The notes beneath the pieces were generated by a model. The model did not search any database, was not told the origin of the DNA, and worked only from the letters and a program-made list of their open reading frames with translations. Source: Hyphomonadaceae bacterium (GTDB lineage Bacteria; Pseudomonadota; Alphaproteobacteria; Caulobacterales; Aquidulcibacteraceae). Taken from it: a DNA stretch of 39,409 nucleotides. The translations under genes and the position numbers were made by a program. Of the stretch, positions 27,901 to 37,571 are shown in pieces. The stretch lies in the NCBI GenBank assembly GCA_021299265.1, contig JAJTGP010000008.1, positions 1 through 39,409 of the forward strand. Direction: 5' to 3'. Position 1 is the stretch's first letter, and each line of letters starts with the position of its first letter.

Positions 27901-28435
27901 CAATTTGGACATGACTCGCTTTGCGGGTCCGTTGGCGGCCTCGGCCTCCACTGACAGCACGCTGACCAGCTTTGGTGCAGCCCTCAGCGCCAACAATAAG
28001 ACAAACTGGGGCTCGTATGTGCCTAGCGTGTCGATGGCCTATGATAAGGCTGAGATCGACGCTTACCGTGAGTCCGGACCAATTGGCCTCACGGTCGGTG
28101 AGCGCACGGTTGAATCGCTCGTAGCACGCTTGGGTGTGACAGCTTATGGTAACTTTGGCTCTGGCAGCACGATTAAGCCTTGGGTTCGAGTTGCCGTTGC
28201 TCACGATTTCCAAGCCTCTGACACGGGCGCAACCGGTCTTGGCTTTGCCTCGGCCACCAACTCAACTTTGGCCAATGTAGCCGGCCTCGACCAAGACGAA
28301 TCTTGGGGTGAAGTTGGCCTCGGTGTTGAGGCGAAAGTGAAGTCGGCCACCTTGGGCCTCAGCTATGAGACCACGATTGACCGCACCGACGTGCGGGTGG
28401 AACAGGTTCGCGCAAGGGTTCGCGTCGCCTTCTAA
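24917..28435 (+). CDS. Serine-protease autotransporter (type Va secretion)
   Basis: With the ATG at 24917 (GGGGG upstream) the protein has 1172 residues. A signal peptide ends near ALA/MALV (~residue 30). The passenger starts with a trypsin-like protease domain: His82 in FAAHCVD, Asp164 in PADIALAGF, Ser312 in GSGDSGSPLL, and Cys66-type TCTGLL before the AAHC Cys. After ~390 comes a low-complexity linker with a Cys446/Cys452 pair. Then follow beta-helical, Gly/Ser/Thr-rich repeats (about 570-760, e.g. LNVLGGTVSGSGSILTQSGVL) and a PATR-like transport segment. A second Cys pair (784/789) precedes the alpha-helical linker. The beta-barrel takes up ~900-1172 and ends RVRVAF with a terminal Phe. 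The protein should place an active protease on the cell surface or release it. The target is unknown. It stands alone with no secretion partner. Confidence 0.9.
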   Translation: MKISRKNLTNTVAGLALGLGVTAGAPAMALVTPATTSPASVVDTSNSRPYWVGLGIRNEAGNGGGTCTGLLINPRTVLFAAHCVDDLAPSAYDGNSRGNRAQVGYTTDATFGRTNLRNWLFGQDFLVPAGDGRTMVSSTMVWYDPRSRFGSESDLSSGAFLPADIALAGFSTPTEILGRDAQNGIGLLFSQVNGMVPVTIGGYGTSGNGLTGARTAGTAEESFFRRLGQNVVDFLGDERTLSIGIYGQATGDILDPNGLRYQDLYWLDFDNPNFATQPFSSSVTRTASNTLDYNTLGGRAVAGEAITGSGDSGSPLLTSAFGRDVSLGVLSQGSRLFFDAVGNPNDNFVFGQAFSNYGSLAGYNPLFLYWDQIFINNPYKYVTTRAGDGEWTDSTRWTQELDPLYFTLGAGNTLVNAVPTSAALGYSAAAPNFGTVNPNPTPPATCAFLGSCPATGGTAGPAVSAEMVAQAFSGSRLIVDGDEAGSDQGSAYYGQISGSTAVATTASGTMALSQVSATQVANNPAPIAGQAVSEAQTTKAWTAGRLALNSGALTGVGSSGFTPNNTDGVAGVQNSTRYFEVNLRAAGTTSMTGVTATIDRLNVRGAQSGLTIKVGSRLNTTISSFVDAGVLNVDGIFAPRQLNVLGGTVSGSGSILTQSGVLVAGGILTPGAVGGVGTLSISGGAGFGSTGMFGVDFASATSADRLNVTGNLVLGGGFAANFLNGFVPDFGTSWNVASATGTTNGAFAMIASNLPGVLRATPRVAGTNVFVDITAVPYASFAACASVQCSGLASLLDSNRASNYSSLASIYRYSDRLNSLEAGNFLQALTPWDNQLAAQSMLRTSESMSAMVMGRVAQVRQTGAQGANWGGIQMAAISGGSGVMTDAGDVLPAISGSSNMKPGWSAFGEVRGLRASAEAQKGFVGARTETVTGLVGVDYTQKNYVLGAALHLANGTSKLSSRTAKTKSDAAALSVYGSVSGPVLALDAYLSRGVGNLDMTRFAGPLAASASTDSTLTSFGAALSANNKTNWGSYVPSVSMAYDKAEIDAYRESGPIGLTVGERTVESLVARLGVTAYGNFGSGSTIKPWVRVAVAHDFQASDTGATGLGFASATNSTLANVAGLDQDESWGEVGLGVEAKVKSATLGLSYETTIDRTDVRVEQVRARVRVAF

Positions 28436-28505
28436 CCTACACCCGATCTCTTACAGCCAAGTCTGGGGCAAATGCCTTGGGCTTGGCGATGATATTTGGA
28501 GACAA

Positions 28506-28528
28506 CAGACTTGGGCTTGCCAAGTCTG
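28506..28528. terminator. Hairpin after the autotransporter gene
   Basis: CAGACTTGG (28506-28514) and CCAAGTCTG (28520-28528) form a perfect 9-bp stem with a 5-base loop, 71 bases after the stop. No T-run follows. Related pieces (GCCAAGTCTG at 28456-28465, CTTGGGCTTGG at about 28476-28486) occur just upstream. Confidence 0.45.
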
Positions 28529-28563
28529 ACCTGTCCATGGCAGCTTTATGCTACTGGCCGTAG

Positions 28564-29454
28564 GTGTCGTTGGACTGTCTGATGTTTGAACAGCAAACCC
28601 ATCCCGACAAGCATATCATTGATATCCTGATTGAGGAGCGTGCGCCCAAACTCGCGAAATCGGTTTTCTGGCCGATTATCCGAGCGTCACTGAACAAATT
28701 GCTCGACTACGATCAGGCGGTCACCATGGCCGACACCATCGCTTCATTGCCGGGTTTGCCCGCGTTGGAAGAAGTGGCGGACCGGCTATCTGTTCGCACC
28801 CAAACCCATGGCTTTGACCATATTCCCCCAAGCGGTCGCTGCGTGATTGTCGCCAATCATCCCACAGGCATCGCTGATGGCATAGCAGCTTGGGATGCGA
28901 TCAAGCCGATCCGGCCCGATTTGATCTTTTACGCCAATGCCGATGCCCACCGCGTCTCGGCTGGCTTTACGGACGTCTTAGTGCCGGTGGAGTGGGAAGA
29001 GCATAAGCGCACAAGAGAAAAAACGCGCGAGACCTTGCGCCTCACGCAAGGGGCATTTCAGGCCGAGCGGGCGATTTTCATCTTCCCCGCTGGTCGATTG
29101 GCGCGCCATGTGAATGGGGTACTTCAAGACCCAGAGTGGATGAGTTCCGCTGTTTCGATCGCCCGCAAGAACCACGCCCCAATTGTGCCCATCCATATGA
29201 CAGGTCCTTGGAGCTTTTGGTTTCACTTCTTTGATAGCTTCTCAAAGGAATTGCGCGACATTACTTTGTTCAAAGAACTCTTGAACAAAAAGGGGCAGCT
29301 TTTCACTTTGACTGCCGGTCCTGCCATCCCGCCTGAACATCTTTTAGGCGATGCAGCCGAGGTCACCGAGCATCTAAAGGCCCATGTGGAAACGGTCATG
29401 CCGGATCGGCCAGATGCCCCCTTTGTGCCCCTGACGCCGCCGCCGACAGTCTGA
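28564..29454 (+). CDS. Hemolysin-type lysophospholipid acyltransferase
   Basis: A 296-residue LPLAT-superfamily protein. Motif I is ANHPTGIADG, in which His and Asp are five residues apart rather than the four of classic PlsC. Motif III is FPAGRLAR rather than FPEGTR. Both variants are typical of the hemolysin-like branch that includes ornithine-lipid acyltransferases. The block from VIVANHP to VPIHMTGPWSFWF is otherwise continuous. It has no obvious membrane anchor. It probably transfers an acyl chain to a lyso- or amino-lipid; the acceptor cannot be told. The GTG at 28564 gives the full frame. An ATG at 28582 is an equally possible start, since neither has a Shine-Dalgarno. It is the last plus-strand gene before obgE. 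Confidence 0.8.
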   Translation: MSLDCLMFEQQTHPDKHIIDILIEERAPKLAKSVFWPIIRASLNKLLDYDQAVTMADTIASLPGLPALEEVADRLSVRTQTHGFDHIPPSGRCVIVANHPTGIADGIAAWDAIKPIRPDLIFYANADAHRVSAGFTDVLVPVEWEEHKRTREKTRETLRLTQGAFQAERAIFIFPAGRLARHVNGVLQDPEWMSSAVSIARKNHAPIVPIHMTGPWSFWFHFFDSFSKELRDITLFKELLNKKGQLFTLTAGPAIPPEHLLGDAAEVTEHLKAHVETVMPDRPDAPFVPLTPPPTV

Positions 29455-29504
29455 ATTCTCGCCCCTGACTGGCTTGGCTTTCATTGTAACGCGTTCCGCG
29501 CTAA

Positions 29505-31714
<2,210 letters not shown>

Positions 31715-31723
31715 AGCCGCACT

Positions 31724-32011
31724 TTAAGCCGCCCAGCGCTTTTCATTCAGTTCACGGTCAATCGCTTGGGCAAAGTCCTGCTTGGTAAGGACCACTTTAC
31801 TTTGGTCCACACTCTGCTTGCCGATTTTGCGGGCGACATAGCGCTGCAATTGCGCATCCGCGCGAATGCCGGTGAGCCGCTTGAGATAATTGATCTGTGC
31901 AGAGGTTGGCCGACTAACCGCAGGCAAGGGGGAATCTTGCCGGTGCGACGGGGCTTCGGGCTTGGTGCGGGGGCGTTCTGCCTCCAAGGCTGGCAAGAGA
32001 GATAATTGCAT
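31724..32011 (-). CDS. Small unrecognised protein with a SAQINYLKRLTGI segment
   Basis: I do not recognise this gene. Starting at the ATG 32009-32011, which has AAGGA six bases upstream, it encodes 95 residues. A longer frame to 32128 lacks a ribosome site. The N-terminus is short and hydrophobic (MQLSLLPALEAE), then a Pro/Arg-rich stretch. The C-terminal ~65 residues look folded: TSAQINYLKRLTGIRADAQLQRYVARKIGKQSVDQSKVVLTKQDFAQAIDRELNEKRWAA. The pattern SxxQxxYLxxL, followed by a helix and a basic patch, resembles short helical modules seen at the ends of some DNA-associated proteins, but this is only a likeness. It faces proB (convergent, 9 bases apart) and diverges from the alpha/beta hydrolase. 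Confidence 0.65.
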   Translation of the reverse strand: MQLSLLPALEAERPRTKPEAPSHRQDSPLPAVSRPTSAQINYLKRLTGIRADAQLQRYVARKIGKQSVDQSKVVLTKQDFAQAIDRELNEKRWAA

Positions 32012-32230
32012 CGCCATTCCTTTCTGATCTCGCTGTGATTGGCAGGAACAAGATAGGAACAAAAAAGCGAGTCTGCAAGAGAAATCGCCAAAACACGCGC
32101 CGACATACGTCCGGGAGTGACGTTTCATGATAACGATTCAGTGGCGCAAGCTGTTCAGACCTTGTTTCGCACCCCCAATTAGGCCTTAAACAATGACATA
32201 AGAAGGTTTGGGGCGCTGTTGGGAGCGGGC

Positions 32231-33085
32231 ATGAACGAACATATGATTGTTGGGCACGACGGGGTGAAGACTTTCGTCGCTGATTTTGATCCGGTCGGGG
32301 CCTATACGGGCCCGCCAGTTTTGTGTTTGCATGGCCTGACACGGAACCACAAAGATTTTCTTGGGGTGATCGACCCGATTCGGCGGATGGGTCGTCGTGT
32401 GCTGGCCATCGATGTTCGCGGTCGTGGTCGTTCCGATTGGGACCCCAATCCCAGCAATTATAATCCACTGGTCTATGCCCAAGACGTGCTGACGATTTTG
32501 AACCGTTTGGGTTTAAAGCGGGCGGTCTTCCTTGGCACCAGCATGGGCGGCATCATCACCATGCTGGTCGCCGCATTCTCTCAAACGACGGTGGCCGGCG
32601 CGATCTTGAACGACATTGGTCCAGAAGTGGATCCTGCCGGGCTGAAGCGCATCCAAGGCTATGTCGGAAAAATTGGTCGGGCCTCGAATTGGGAGGAGGC
32701 TGCCGCCATGATTGCCGTCATCGGCGAATCCGCATTTCCGGGCAAGGATGCCGCGTTTTGGGACGATTTTGCCCGAAAAACCTGCATAGAGACGCCTGAA
32801 GGCATTTTATTCGATTATGATCCGGCTATCTCCCAAGTGGCCAGCTCGGGCGGCACTGAGGCCATTCCAACCTTGTGGGATCAATATGCAGCCTTGGCCC
32901 CTATCCCCACGGCTGTGATCCGAGGCGCGTTATCCGATCTCCTGTCCGCAGATATTGTCGAGCGGATGAAGCTTGCTAAACCTGATCTGATTACGGCCGA
33001 GGTCCCCAATGTTGGTCATGCGCCAACTCTTGAGGAACCTGAGGCATGGACGGCAATTGAAGCGATCATTCGACAAACAAAGTAA
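32231..33085 (+). CDS. Alpha/beta-hydrolase fold protein
   Basis: A 284-residue hydrolase. The oxyanion-hole motif is HGLTRN (34-39). The nucleophile Ser104 is in GTSMGG, the acid is Asp236 in GALSDLLS, and the base is His263 in VPNVGHAPTL. All three are in the expected order. No signal peptide is seen, so it is cytoplasmic. The ATG at 32231 has GGGAG before it; an in-frame TTG at 32219 lies on that site. The family includes esterases, haloalkane dehalogenases and C-C bond hydrolases; the sequence does not decide between them. There is no pathway gene nearby. Confidence 0.9.
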   Translation: MNEHMIVGHDGVKTFVADFDPVGAYTGPPVLCLHGLTRNHKDFLGVIDPIRRMGRRVLAIDVRGRGRSDWDPNPSNYNPLVYAQDVLTILNRLGLKRAVFLGTSMGGIITMLVAAFSQTTVAGAILNDIGPEVDPAGLKRIQGYVGKIGRASNWEEAAAMIAVIGESAFPGKDAAFWDDFARKTCIETPEGILFDYDPAISQVASSGGTEAIPTLWDQYAALAPIPTAVIRGALSDLLSADIVERMKLAKPDLITAEVPNVGHAPTLEEPEAWTAIEAIIRQTK

Positions 33086-33256
33086 TCTGAAACTCAGGTA
33101 TTCAACAAAGCAGTTGAACACTGCATGGCGTCAACCTTTGTAAACTTTAACGTAACCACTTACCGGATAGGATGTTCCCCAGAATCTATAGCGCTGAGTG
33201 CTATCGAGGCAGGCTCGATGGCTGGAGATATCAGCACTGGACCGGGGAGAGTAGTA

Positions 33257-35410
33257 ATGTTGTCTGGGCTGAATAAGGTGGCGATATCCAAAAAGCTGCC
33301 AATGGTAATTGCGGGCCTTGCGGCGCTCGCGGCGGCAATGTCGGGTGGAGCGGCTTATCTAAACTCCCAAAGCAACATCACTTCCCAGTCCAAGGACTTG
33401 TTGACGGCGACCGCGCAATCGCGCGCTGAAGCAGCGAAAGCCTTCTTCGACACGTCCGGTGCACAAGCCAAGGAATTGGCGTCCAGCGCGATCATTTCCA
33501 CGGCGCTAGATCGCTTCTCTGCCGCTTACGCGCAATTGGGACCAGATGCTGAAGCCCAACTTCAAGCCACCTATATTGACCAAAACCCCAATGCTGCGGG
33601 CCAAAAGGAAAAGTGGGACGCCGCCAACAATGGCACGGCCTATGACGCTGTTCATGCCGAACTGCATCCTTGGTTGCGTAACATCCTGCGCACCAACGAC
33701 TTCTATGACATCTTCTTGTTCGATGCGAACGGGCAAAACGTCTATACCGTCTTTAAAGAGCGCGACTTCGCGACCCAATTGGCAAACGGCAAGTGGAAAG
33801 ATTCCGGTCTGGGCGTTCTTGTCCGTGACGTGATCGCCGCTGGCGCGAATGCTGAGCCAAAGCTGGCTGACTTTAAGCCCTATGCGCCTTCGGCTGATGT
33901 GCCAGCAGGTTTTATCGCTGTGCCAATCAAGGGCGCGAATGGCGAGCTTAAGGGTGTCTTTGCCATCCAATTGTCGATCAACAAAATCGATGCTTCGATG
34001 AAGCCACAGCCTGCTAACGGCAAGACCGGCGAAAATACTCTGATTGGTGAAGATTTCTTGGTGCGCAATAACTCGCCACACGCGAAAGAACCAACAATCC
34101 TTAAGTCAAAAGTTGAAAACGACTTCGTTAAGCAGGGCTTTGAAGGCCAATCCATCACCACCACCACCAACGACGCAGATGGCAATGCTGTTATTTCAGC
34201 CTTTGTGCCCTTCACGGCACTTGGAGCTAAGTTTGTCGTCGCTGCCGATGAAACGGTTGCAGAGGCCCAAGCGCCATTGCAGGCTTTGGCTCTCAACGTC
34301 TTATTGGCCACGCTGGTTGCAATTGGCGCTGCGGCTGCCGCTGGCTTCTGGTTTGCTCGCAGCTTGTCCAAGCCAATCGCTGACCTCACTGACGCCATGC
34401 GTACCTTGGCGAGCGGCGTAACCGACATGATGATCCCAGGCCGCGATCGTGGCGACGAACTGGGTGAAATGGCTGAAGCGGTTGAAGTCTTCCGTGAAAA
34501 CGCCATTCAGCGCATTGCGCTTGAAGCGGCCGCCAGCGAAGAGACAAAGATCCAAATGCGCCGTGCAGAAGCGATTGCTTCGGCCACCCAAGCTTACGAG
34601 CAAGTGGCGGGTGACATGCTGCGGACCGTGGCTGCGGCCTCGGCAGAGTTGGAAGCAACCGCTCAAGCCATGACGGCTGCAGCTGACCGCACCAATATGA
34701 TGGCCTCCAGCGTGGCTGCTGCCGCAGAAGAAAGCACCGTTAGTGCCTCAACTGCTGCTGGTTCGGCTGAAAGCCTCACCACATCGATCTCGACCATTCA
34801 GTCGAACGTCTCTGAATCGAGCTCGGTCGCGATTGAAGCGGTTCGCTTGAGCGGTGAAGCCCAAGGCGCTGTGAGCGAATTGGCCAATTCGGCCCGTCGC
34901 ATTGGCGAAGTGGTTGAGCTGATTAAGGGTATCGCCGATCAAACCAACCTCTTGGCCTTGAACGCCACCATCGAAGCGGCACGTGCCGGTGAAGCTGGTC
35001 GCGGGTTCGCCATCGTGGCGCAAGAAGTGAAGAACCTCGCCAGCCAAACCGGCAATGCGACTGAGGACATCGCCGCTCAAATTGGTTCGATCCAAGGTGC
35101 GGTCGATGGTGCAGTCGGTGCCATGTCGCGCATCGAAGCGGTTATCACCCGCATCAACCAAAATGCGGGCATGATCGGCCAGTCGGTGGATATGCAGGCA
35201 ACCGTAACTCAAGAGATCGCCAGCGCGATCACGCAAGTGGCTGCAGCTTCCCAATCGGTGGCTTCGGACGTGTCGCGTGTGACCGAAACCGCAGGGGAAA
35301 CTGGCGCCGCTGCGAGCCAAGTGCTGGCTGCCAGCCGCGAGCTCTCGGTTCAAGCTGCGAAGCTGGATCAAGAGACCCAAGAATTCTTGGAACGCGTCCG
35401 CGCCGCTTAA
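33257..35410 (+). CDS. Methyl-accepting chemotaxis protein
   Basis: With the ATG at 33257 (GGGGAGA upstream) the protein has 717 residues. A TM helix (about 12-34) leads to a ~300-residue periplasmic dCache-like sensor with [35 protein letters not shown] and [21 protein letters not shown] segments. The second TM is at about 340-367, followed by HAMP (~368-420). The signalling domain is long and Ala-rich, with the hairpin tip [37 protein letters not shown] (Glu573 lies in the tip). The C-terminus (LERVRAA) lacks an NWETF-type CheR/CheB tether. An in-frame extension back to 33125 has no ribosome site and is rejected. No che or flagellar gene is adjacent. The ligand is unknown. Confidence 0.93.
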   Translation: MLSGLNKVAISKKLPMVIAGLAALAAAMSGGAAYLNSQSNITSQSKDLLTATAQSRAEAAKAFFDTSGAQAKELASSAIISTALDRFSAAYAQLGPDAEAQLQATYIDQNPNAAGQKEKWDAANNGTAYDAVHAELHPWLRNILRTNDFYDIFLFDANGQNVYTVFKERDFATQLANGKWKDSGLGVLVRDVIAAGANAEPKLADFKPYAPSADVPAGFIAVPIKGANGELKGVFAIQLSINKIDASMKPQPANGKTGENTLIGEDFLVRNNSPHAKEPTILKSKVENDFVKQGFEGQSITTTTNDADGNAVISAFVPFTALGAKFVVAADETVAEAQAPLQALALNVLLATLVAIGAAAAAGFWFARSLSKPIADLTDAMRTLASGVTDMMIPGRDRGDELGEMAEAVEVFRENAIQRIALEAAASEETKIQMRRAEAIASATQAYEQVAGDMLRTVAAASAELEATAQAMTAAADRTNMMASSVAAAAEESTVSASTAAGSAESLTTSISTIQSNVSESSSVAIEAVRLSGEAQGAVSELANSARRIGEVVELIKGIADQTNLLALNATIEAARAGEAGRGFAIVAQEVKNLASQTGNATEDIAAQIGSIQGAVDGAVGAMSRIEAVITRINQNAGMIGQSVDMQATVTQEIASAITQVAAASQSVASDVSRVTETAGETGAAASQVLAASRELSVQAAKLDQETQEFLERVRAA

Positions 35411-35434
35411 TCAGGCCGCCTCAACACAAAATGA

Positions 35435-35462
35435 AAGGCCCGCTGAGCGATCAGCGGGCCTT
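35435..35462. terminator. Bidirectional terminator between the chemotaxis receptor and the GNAT gene
   Basis: AAGGCCCGCTGA (35435-35446) and TCAGCGGGCCTT (35451-35462) form a perfect 12-bp stem with loop GCGA. On the plus strand it is followed by CTTCGTTT; on the minus strand by TCATTTTGTG. It sits between two convergent genes and can end both. Confidence 0.85.
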
Positions 35463-35468
35463 CTTCGT

Positions 35469-36014
35469 TTACGCTACTGCCAATTGGACAGCGTCACCGA
35501 GGCTCTTCTGAAAAGCCATCAGCGGGATCTGGCCTTGTTGGGCCAGACTGAAGCGTTGGATAGGACCTGTTTGAACAAAGCCCAGCTTTTCCAGCAAGTG
35601 AAGACTTGCCGGATTGTCGTGATGGGCTTCGGCCTCAATCGTGATGAAGCTTGCATGGCGCGCCGCCCAGTCGAGTACGGCCTGCACTGCCCCGCTCCCA
35701 AGGCCTTGGCCCCAGAACTCAGGTAGGAAGGCATAGCCTAGTTTGGCGCTGCTAGGGTGGGTCTGCCGCAAGCCGATCTGGCCCACCACGTCACCCTCAC
35801 TGTTCTCAACAGCCCAGACAAACTCTAGGCCTCGGGTTTCGGCTGCCCGGATCATCAGGATCATGGCGCTCGCATGTAAGGCCGTGAAGGGCTTGGGGAT
35901 GGTGCACAGGCCACGTGCCACCTCTGGCCGGTTCAAAAGGTCCGCCAAGGCTAAGCTGTCCTCATGCTCCAAGGGGCGCAACAAGAGACGCGGGGTCAAT
36001 AAAGCTGGCGTCAT
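35469..36014 (-). CDS. GNAT N-acetyltransferase (second of a pair)
   Basis: A 181-residue RimJ/RimL-type GNAT. TPRLLLRPLEHEDSLALADLLNRPEV at the N-terminus, VVGQIGLRQTH in the middle and the acetyl-CoA loop PEFWGQGLGSGAVQAVLDWA (Q/RxxGxG/A) are visible. AEAHHDNPASLHLLEKLGFVQTG follows. Its ATG overlaps the stop of the upstream GNAT by 4 bases (ATGA), so the pair is translationally coupled. Sequence likeness between the two suggests an old duplication. Acceptor unknown; protein N-termini or ribosomal proteins are possible given the operon. Confidence 0.88.
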   Translation of the reverse strand: MTPALLTPRLLLRPLEHEDSLALADLLNRPEVARGLCTIPKPFTALHASAMILMIRAAETRGLEFVWAVENSEGDVVGQIGLRQTHPSSAKLGYAFLPEFWGQGLGSGAVQAVLDWAARHASFITIEAEAHHDNPASLHLLEKLGFVQTGPIQRFSLAQQGQIPLMAFQKSLGDAVQLAVA

Positions 36015-36577
36015 GACCTAGGTCTCCTTTCTGCTTCAGCGATATCGCGACGCATGACTTGCGTGGGCGAGTTTTTGCCTGTTGCTAAAACGCTCATCTC
36101 GCGAATCGCATCGACCTTGTAGAAGCCAAGTTTTTCAAGCACGTGACCAGATTGTGTGTTTGCCGTGGCAAAGCCAGCCACCAAATAGACAGGATTGAGG
36201 TCGTGGATCGCAGCGGCGATCAGGGCCTTCCCGGCTTCGGTTGCGAATCCCTGACCCCAGTATGGAACGCCCAGCCAATAGCCGAGTTCCCAGGCGGAGC
36301 TGCCATCCAGTGTCATGCGGTCCATCCAGTGCAGACCCATGGCACCCATAAAGCCCTCGACCTTATGCTCAATCGCATAGACATAGTTTTCTTTGCCAGC
36401 CCACATCTCGGGCTGTTTGCTCAACCATTCTTCGCCATCTTCTTCGCGGTAAGGGTGGGGCATGCGCGACAGATTGCCGGATACGCGGAGATCATTGGCC
36501 AGGCATACGACGCGCGCAAGGTCAGTCATCTGCATTGGGCGCAGGGTAAGGCGGCTCGTGTCAATTTGTGTACGCAT
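36011..36577 (-). CDS. GNAT N-acetyltransferase (first of a pair)
   Basis: A 188-residue GNAT. TSRLTLRPMQMTDLARVVCLANDLRVSGNLSRMPHPY opens the fold. The acetyl-CoA loop is in LGYWLGVPYWGQGFATEAGKALI, and NTQSGHVLEKLGFYKV follows. GGAGA precedes the ATG at a normal distance. It lies 194 bases downstream of rpmA, with two hairpins between, and runs into the second GNAT. The rplU-rpmA-GNAT-GNAT order is conserved in several alphaproteobacteria, where obgE-proB follows next; here obgE-proB is 5 kb away on the other strand. Confidence 0.88.
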   Translation of the reverse strand: MRTQIDTSRLTLRPMQMTDLARVVCLANDLRVSGNLSRMPHPYREEDGEEWLSKQPEMWAGKENYVYAIEHKVEGFMGAMGLHWMDRMTLDGSSAWELGYWLGVPYWGQGFATEAGKALIAAAIHDLNPVYLVAGFATANTQSGHVLEKLGFYKVDAIREMSVLATGKNSPTQVMRRDIAEAERRPRS

Positions 36578-36676
36578 GGCAAAGTCTCCGTCAGGAAACC
36601 CGCGCGGGGTGGGGGGAGACTGGCCCGAACCAAAGTCTGGCTCAAAGGACCCGTATGCATCAGGGCATAACGCAAA

Positions 36677-36702
36677 CGGGGGGCCGGTGATCCGGCCCCC
36701 CG
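36677..36702 (-). terminator. Hairpin downstream of rpmA
   Basis: CGGGGGGCCGG (36677-36687) and CCGGCCCCCCG (36692-36702) form a perfect 11-bp stem with loop TGAT. On the minus strand it is followed by TTTGCG. With the next hairpin it ends or reduces transcription from rplU-rpmA into the GNAT genes. Confidence 0.7.
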
Positions 36703-36723
36703 CGCGGGAAATGGTCTGTTTGA

Positions 36724-36754
36724 CCGGATCACCCCTTTCAGGGGGACGATCCGG
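36724..36754 (-). other. Second hairpin downstream of rpmA
   Basis: CCGGATC (36724-36730) and GATCCGG (36748-36754) enclose an inner CCCCT / AGGGG stem. It begins 18 bases after the rpmA stop on the minus strand. No T-run follows, so it may be a transcript-stabilising 3' structure. Confidence 0.5.
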
Positions 36755-36771
36755 AGTGGTTCAGGACCGCC

Positions 36772-37041
36772 TTATTCTGCTGCTTCCGCAATCGGCATGA
36801 CGGAGACAAAACATTTGTCGTCGCGCTTGCGGGTAAATACGACTTGGCCATTGGCAGTCGCAAACAGGGTGTGGTCGCGGCCAAGGCCGACGTTTTCACC
36901 AGCAAAGAACTTGGTGCCGCGTTGACGCACGAGGATGTTGCCCGAAACAACCATCTCGTTGCCGAACTTCTTGACGCCAAGACGCTTGGAGTGCGAGTCG
37001 CGACCGTTGCGTGACGAGCCGCCGGCTTTTTTATGTGCCAT
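36772..37041 (-). CDS. rpmA: 50S ribosomal protein L27
   Basis: An 89-residue L27 with the standard start [55 protein letters not shown] and [15 protein letters not shown] follow. There is no cleavable N-terminal extension of the Firmicutes kind, so the flexible tail that reaches the peptidyl-transferase centre is made directly. AGGAGA lies before the ATG. rplU is 23 bases upstream, same operon. Confidence 0.97.
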   Translation of the reverse strand: MAHKKAGGSSRNGRDSHSKRLGVKKFGNEMVVSGNILVRQRGTKFFAGENVGLGRDHTLFATANGQVVFTRKRDDKCFVSVMPIAEAAE

Positions 37042-37064
37042 GTGTCAGTCTCCTGTGCGCTTGG

Positions 37065-37376
37065 TTACGCGTTGACGGCGGTAATGTGAACGACACTGCC
37101 CCATTGGCGGTGGCCGTTACGACGGCGATAGGTCGAGCGACGGGTCTTTTTCATCACCATCACTTTGTCGCCCTTGCGGGTTTCGAGCAAAGTTGCGGCA
37201 ACCGTTGCGCCAGCCACAAGTGGGGCACCGACGGTTACGCCAGCTTCACCGCCAACCATCAGCACGTCGCTGAAAGTGATGGCGCTGCCTGCTTCGCCTT
37301 CTAATTTCTCAATCACAAGCTTGTCGCCTGCAGCGACTTTATATTGCTTGCCGCCAGTTTTGATCACCGCGAACAT
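37065..37376 (-). CDS. rplU: 50S ribosomal protein L21
   Basis: A 103-residue L21. The start [25 protein letters not shown] and the C-terminal [19 protein letters not shown] are family signatures. L21 binds 23S rRNA near L20. AAGGA lies 8 bases before the ATG. It is the first gene of rplU-rpmA-GNAT-GNAT. Length is normal; many alphaproteobacterial L21 proteins carry a long C-terminal extension, which is absent here. Confidence 0.97.
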   Translation of the reverse strand: MFAVIKTGGKQYKVAAGDKLVIEKLEGEAGSAITFSDVLMVGGEAGVTVGAPLVAGATVAATLLETRKGDKVMVMKKTRRSTYRRRNGHRQWGSVVHITAVNA

Positions 37377-37446
37377 CGCGCTGTTCCTTGATAAGGGGCG
37401 AACGGACCAGACCGGGGATCGGGATGGGGTTCGCGGAATAAACGAA

Positions 37447-37470
37447 AGCGCCCGCCATGACGGCGAGCGT
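37447..37470 (-). terminator. Hairpin upstream of rplU
   Basis: Read on the minus strand, CGCTCGCC pairs with GGCGGGCG (one G-T pair) around loop GTCAT, followed by CTTTCGTTTATT. It can end transcripts of the DUF2125 gene 100 bases upstream. A TTGACT at 37505-37510 on the minus strand may start a transcript that has this hairpin in its leader. Confidence 0.5.
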
Positions 37471-37481
37471 TAGGGAGGGTG

Positions 37482-37510
37482 TCCTTAAAGTCGCAAGCGC
37501 CCGAAGTCAA
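37482..37510 (-). promoter_or_regulatory. Candidate rplU promoter
   Basis: On the minus strand TTGACT (37505-37510) and TAAGGA (37482-37487) are 17 bases apart. The -35 is good and the -10 weak. The predicted leader to the rplU ATG is about 100 bases and contains the hairpin at 37447-37470. Confidence 0.3.
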
Positions 37511-37571
37511 TTGAGAATGCTGATGTTCGCGGCGGTTTATGGCGCCTTAGGCGCAGGAAAAACCAGCAACG

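Noticed and set aside
33125-33256. In-frame N-terminal extension of the chemotaxis receptor
   Set aside because: A strong ribosome site (GGGGAGA) precedes the ATG at 33257, which puts the first membrane helix close to the N-terminus as usual.
33086-33256. Possible c-di-GMP riboswitch in the receptor leader
   Set aside because: The conserved GCAAACC and GACGCAAAGCC elements are missing.
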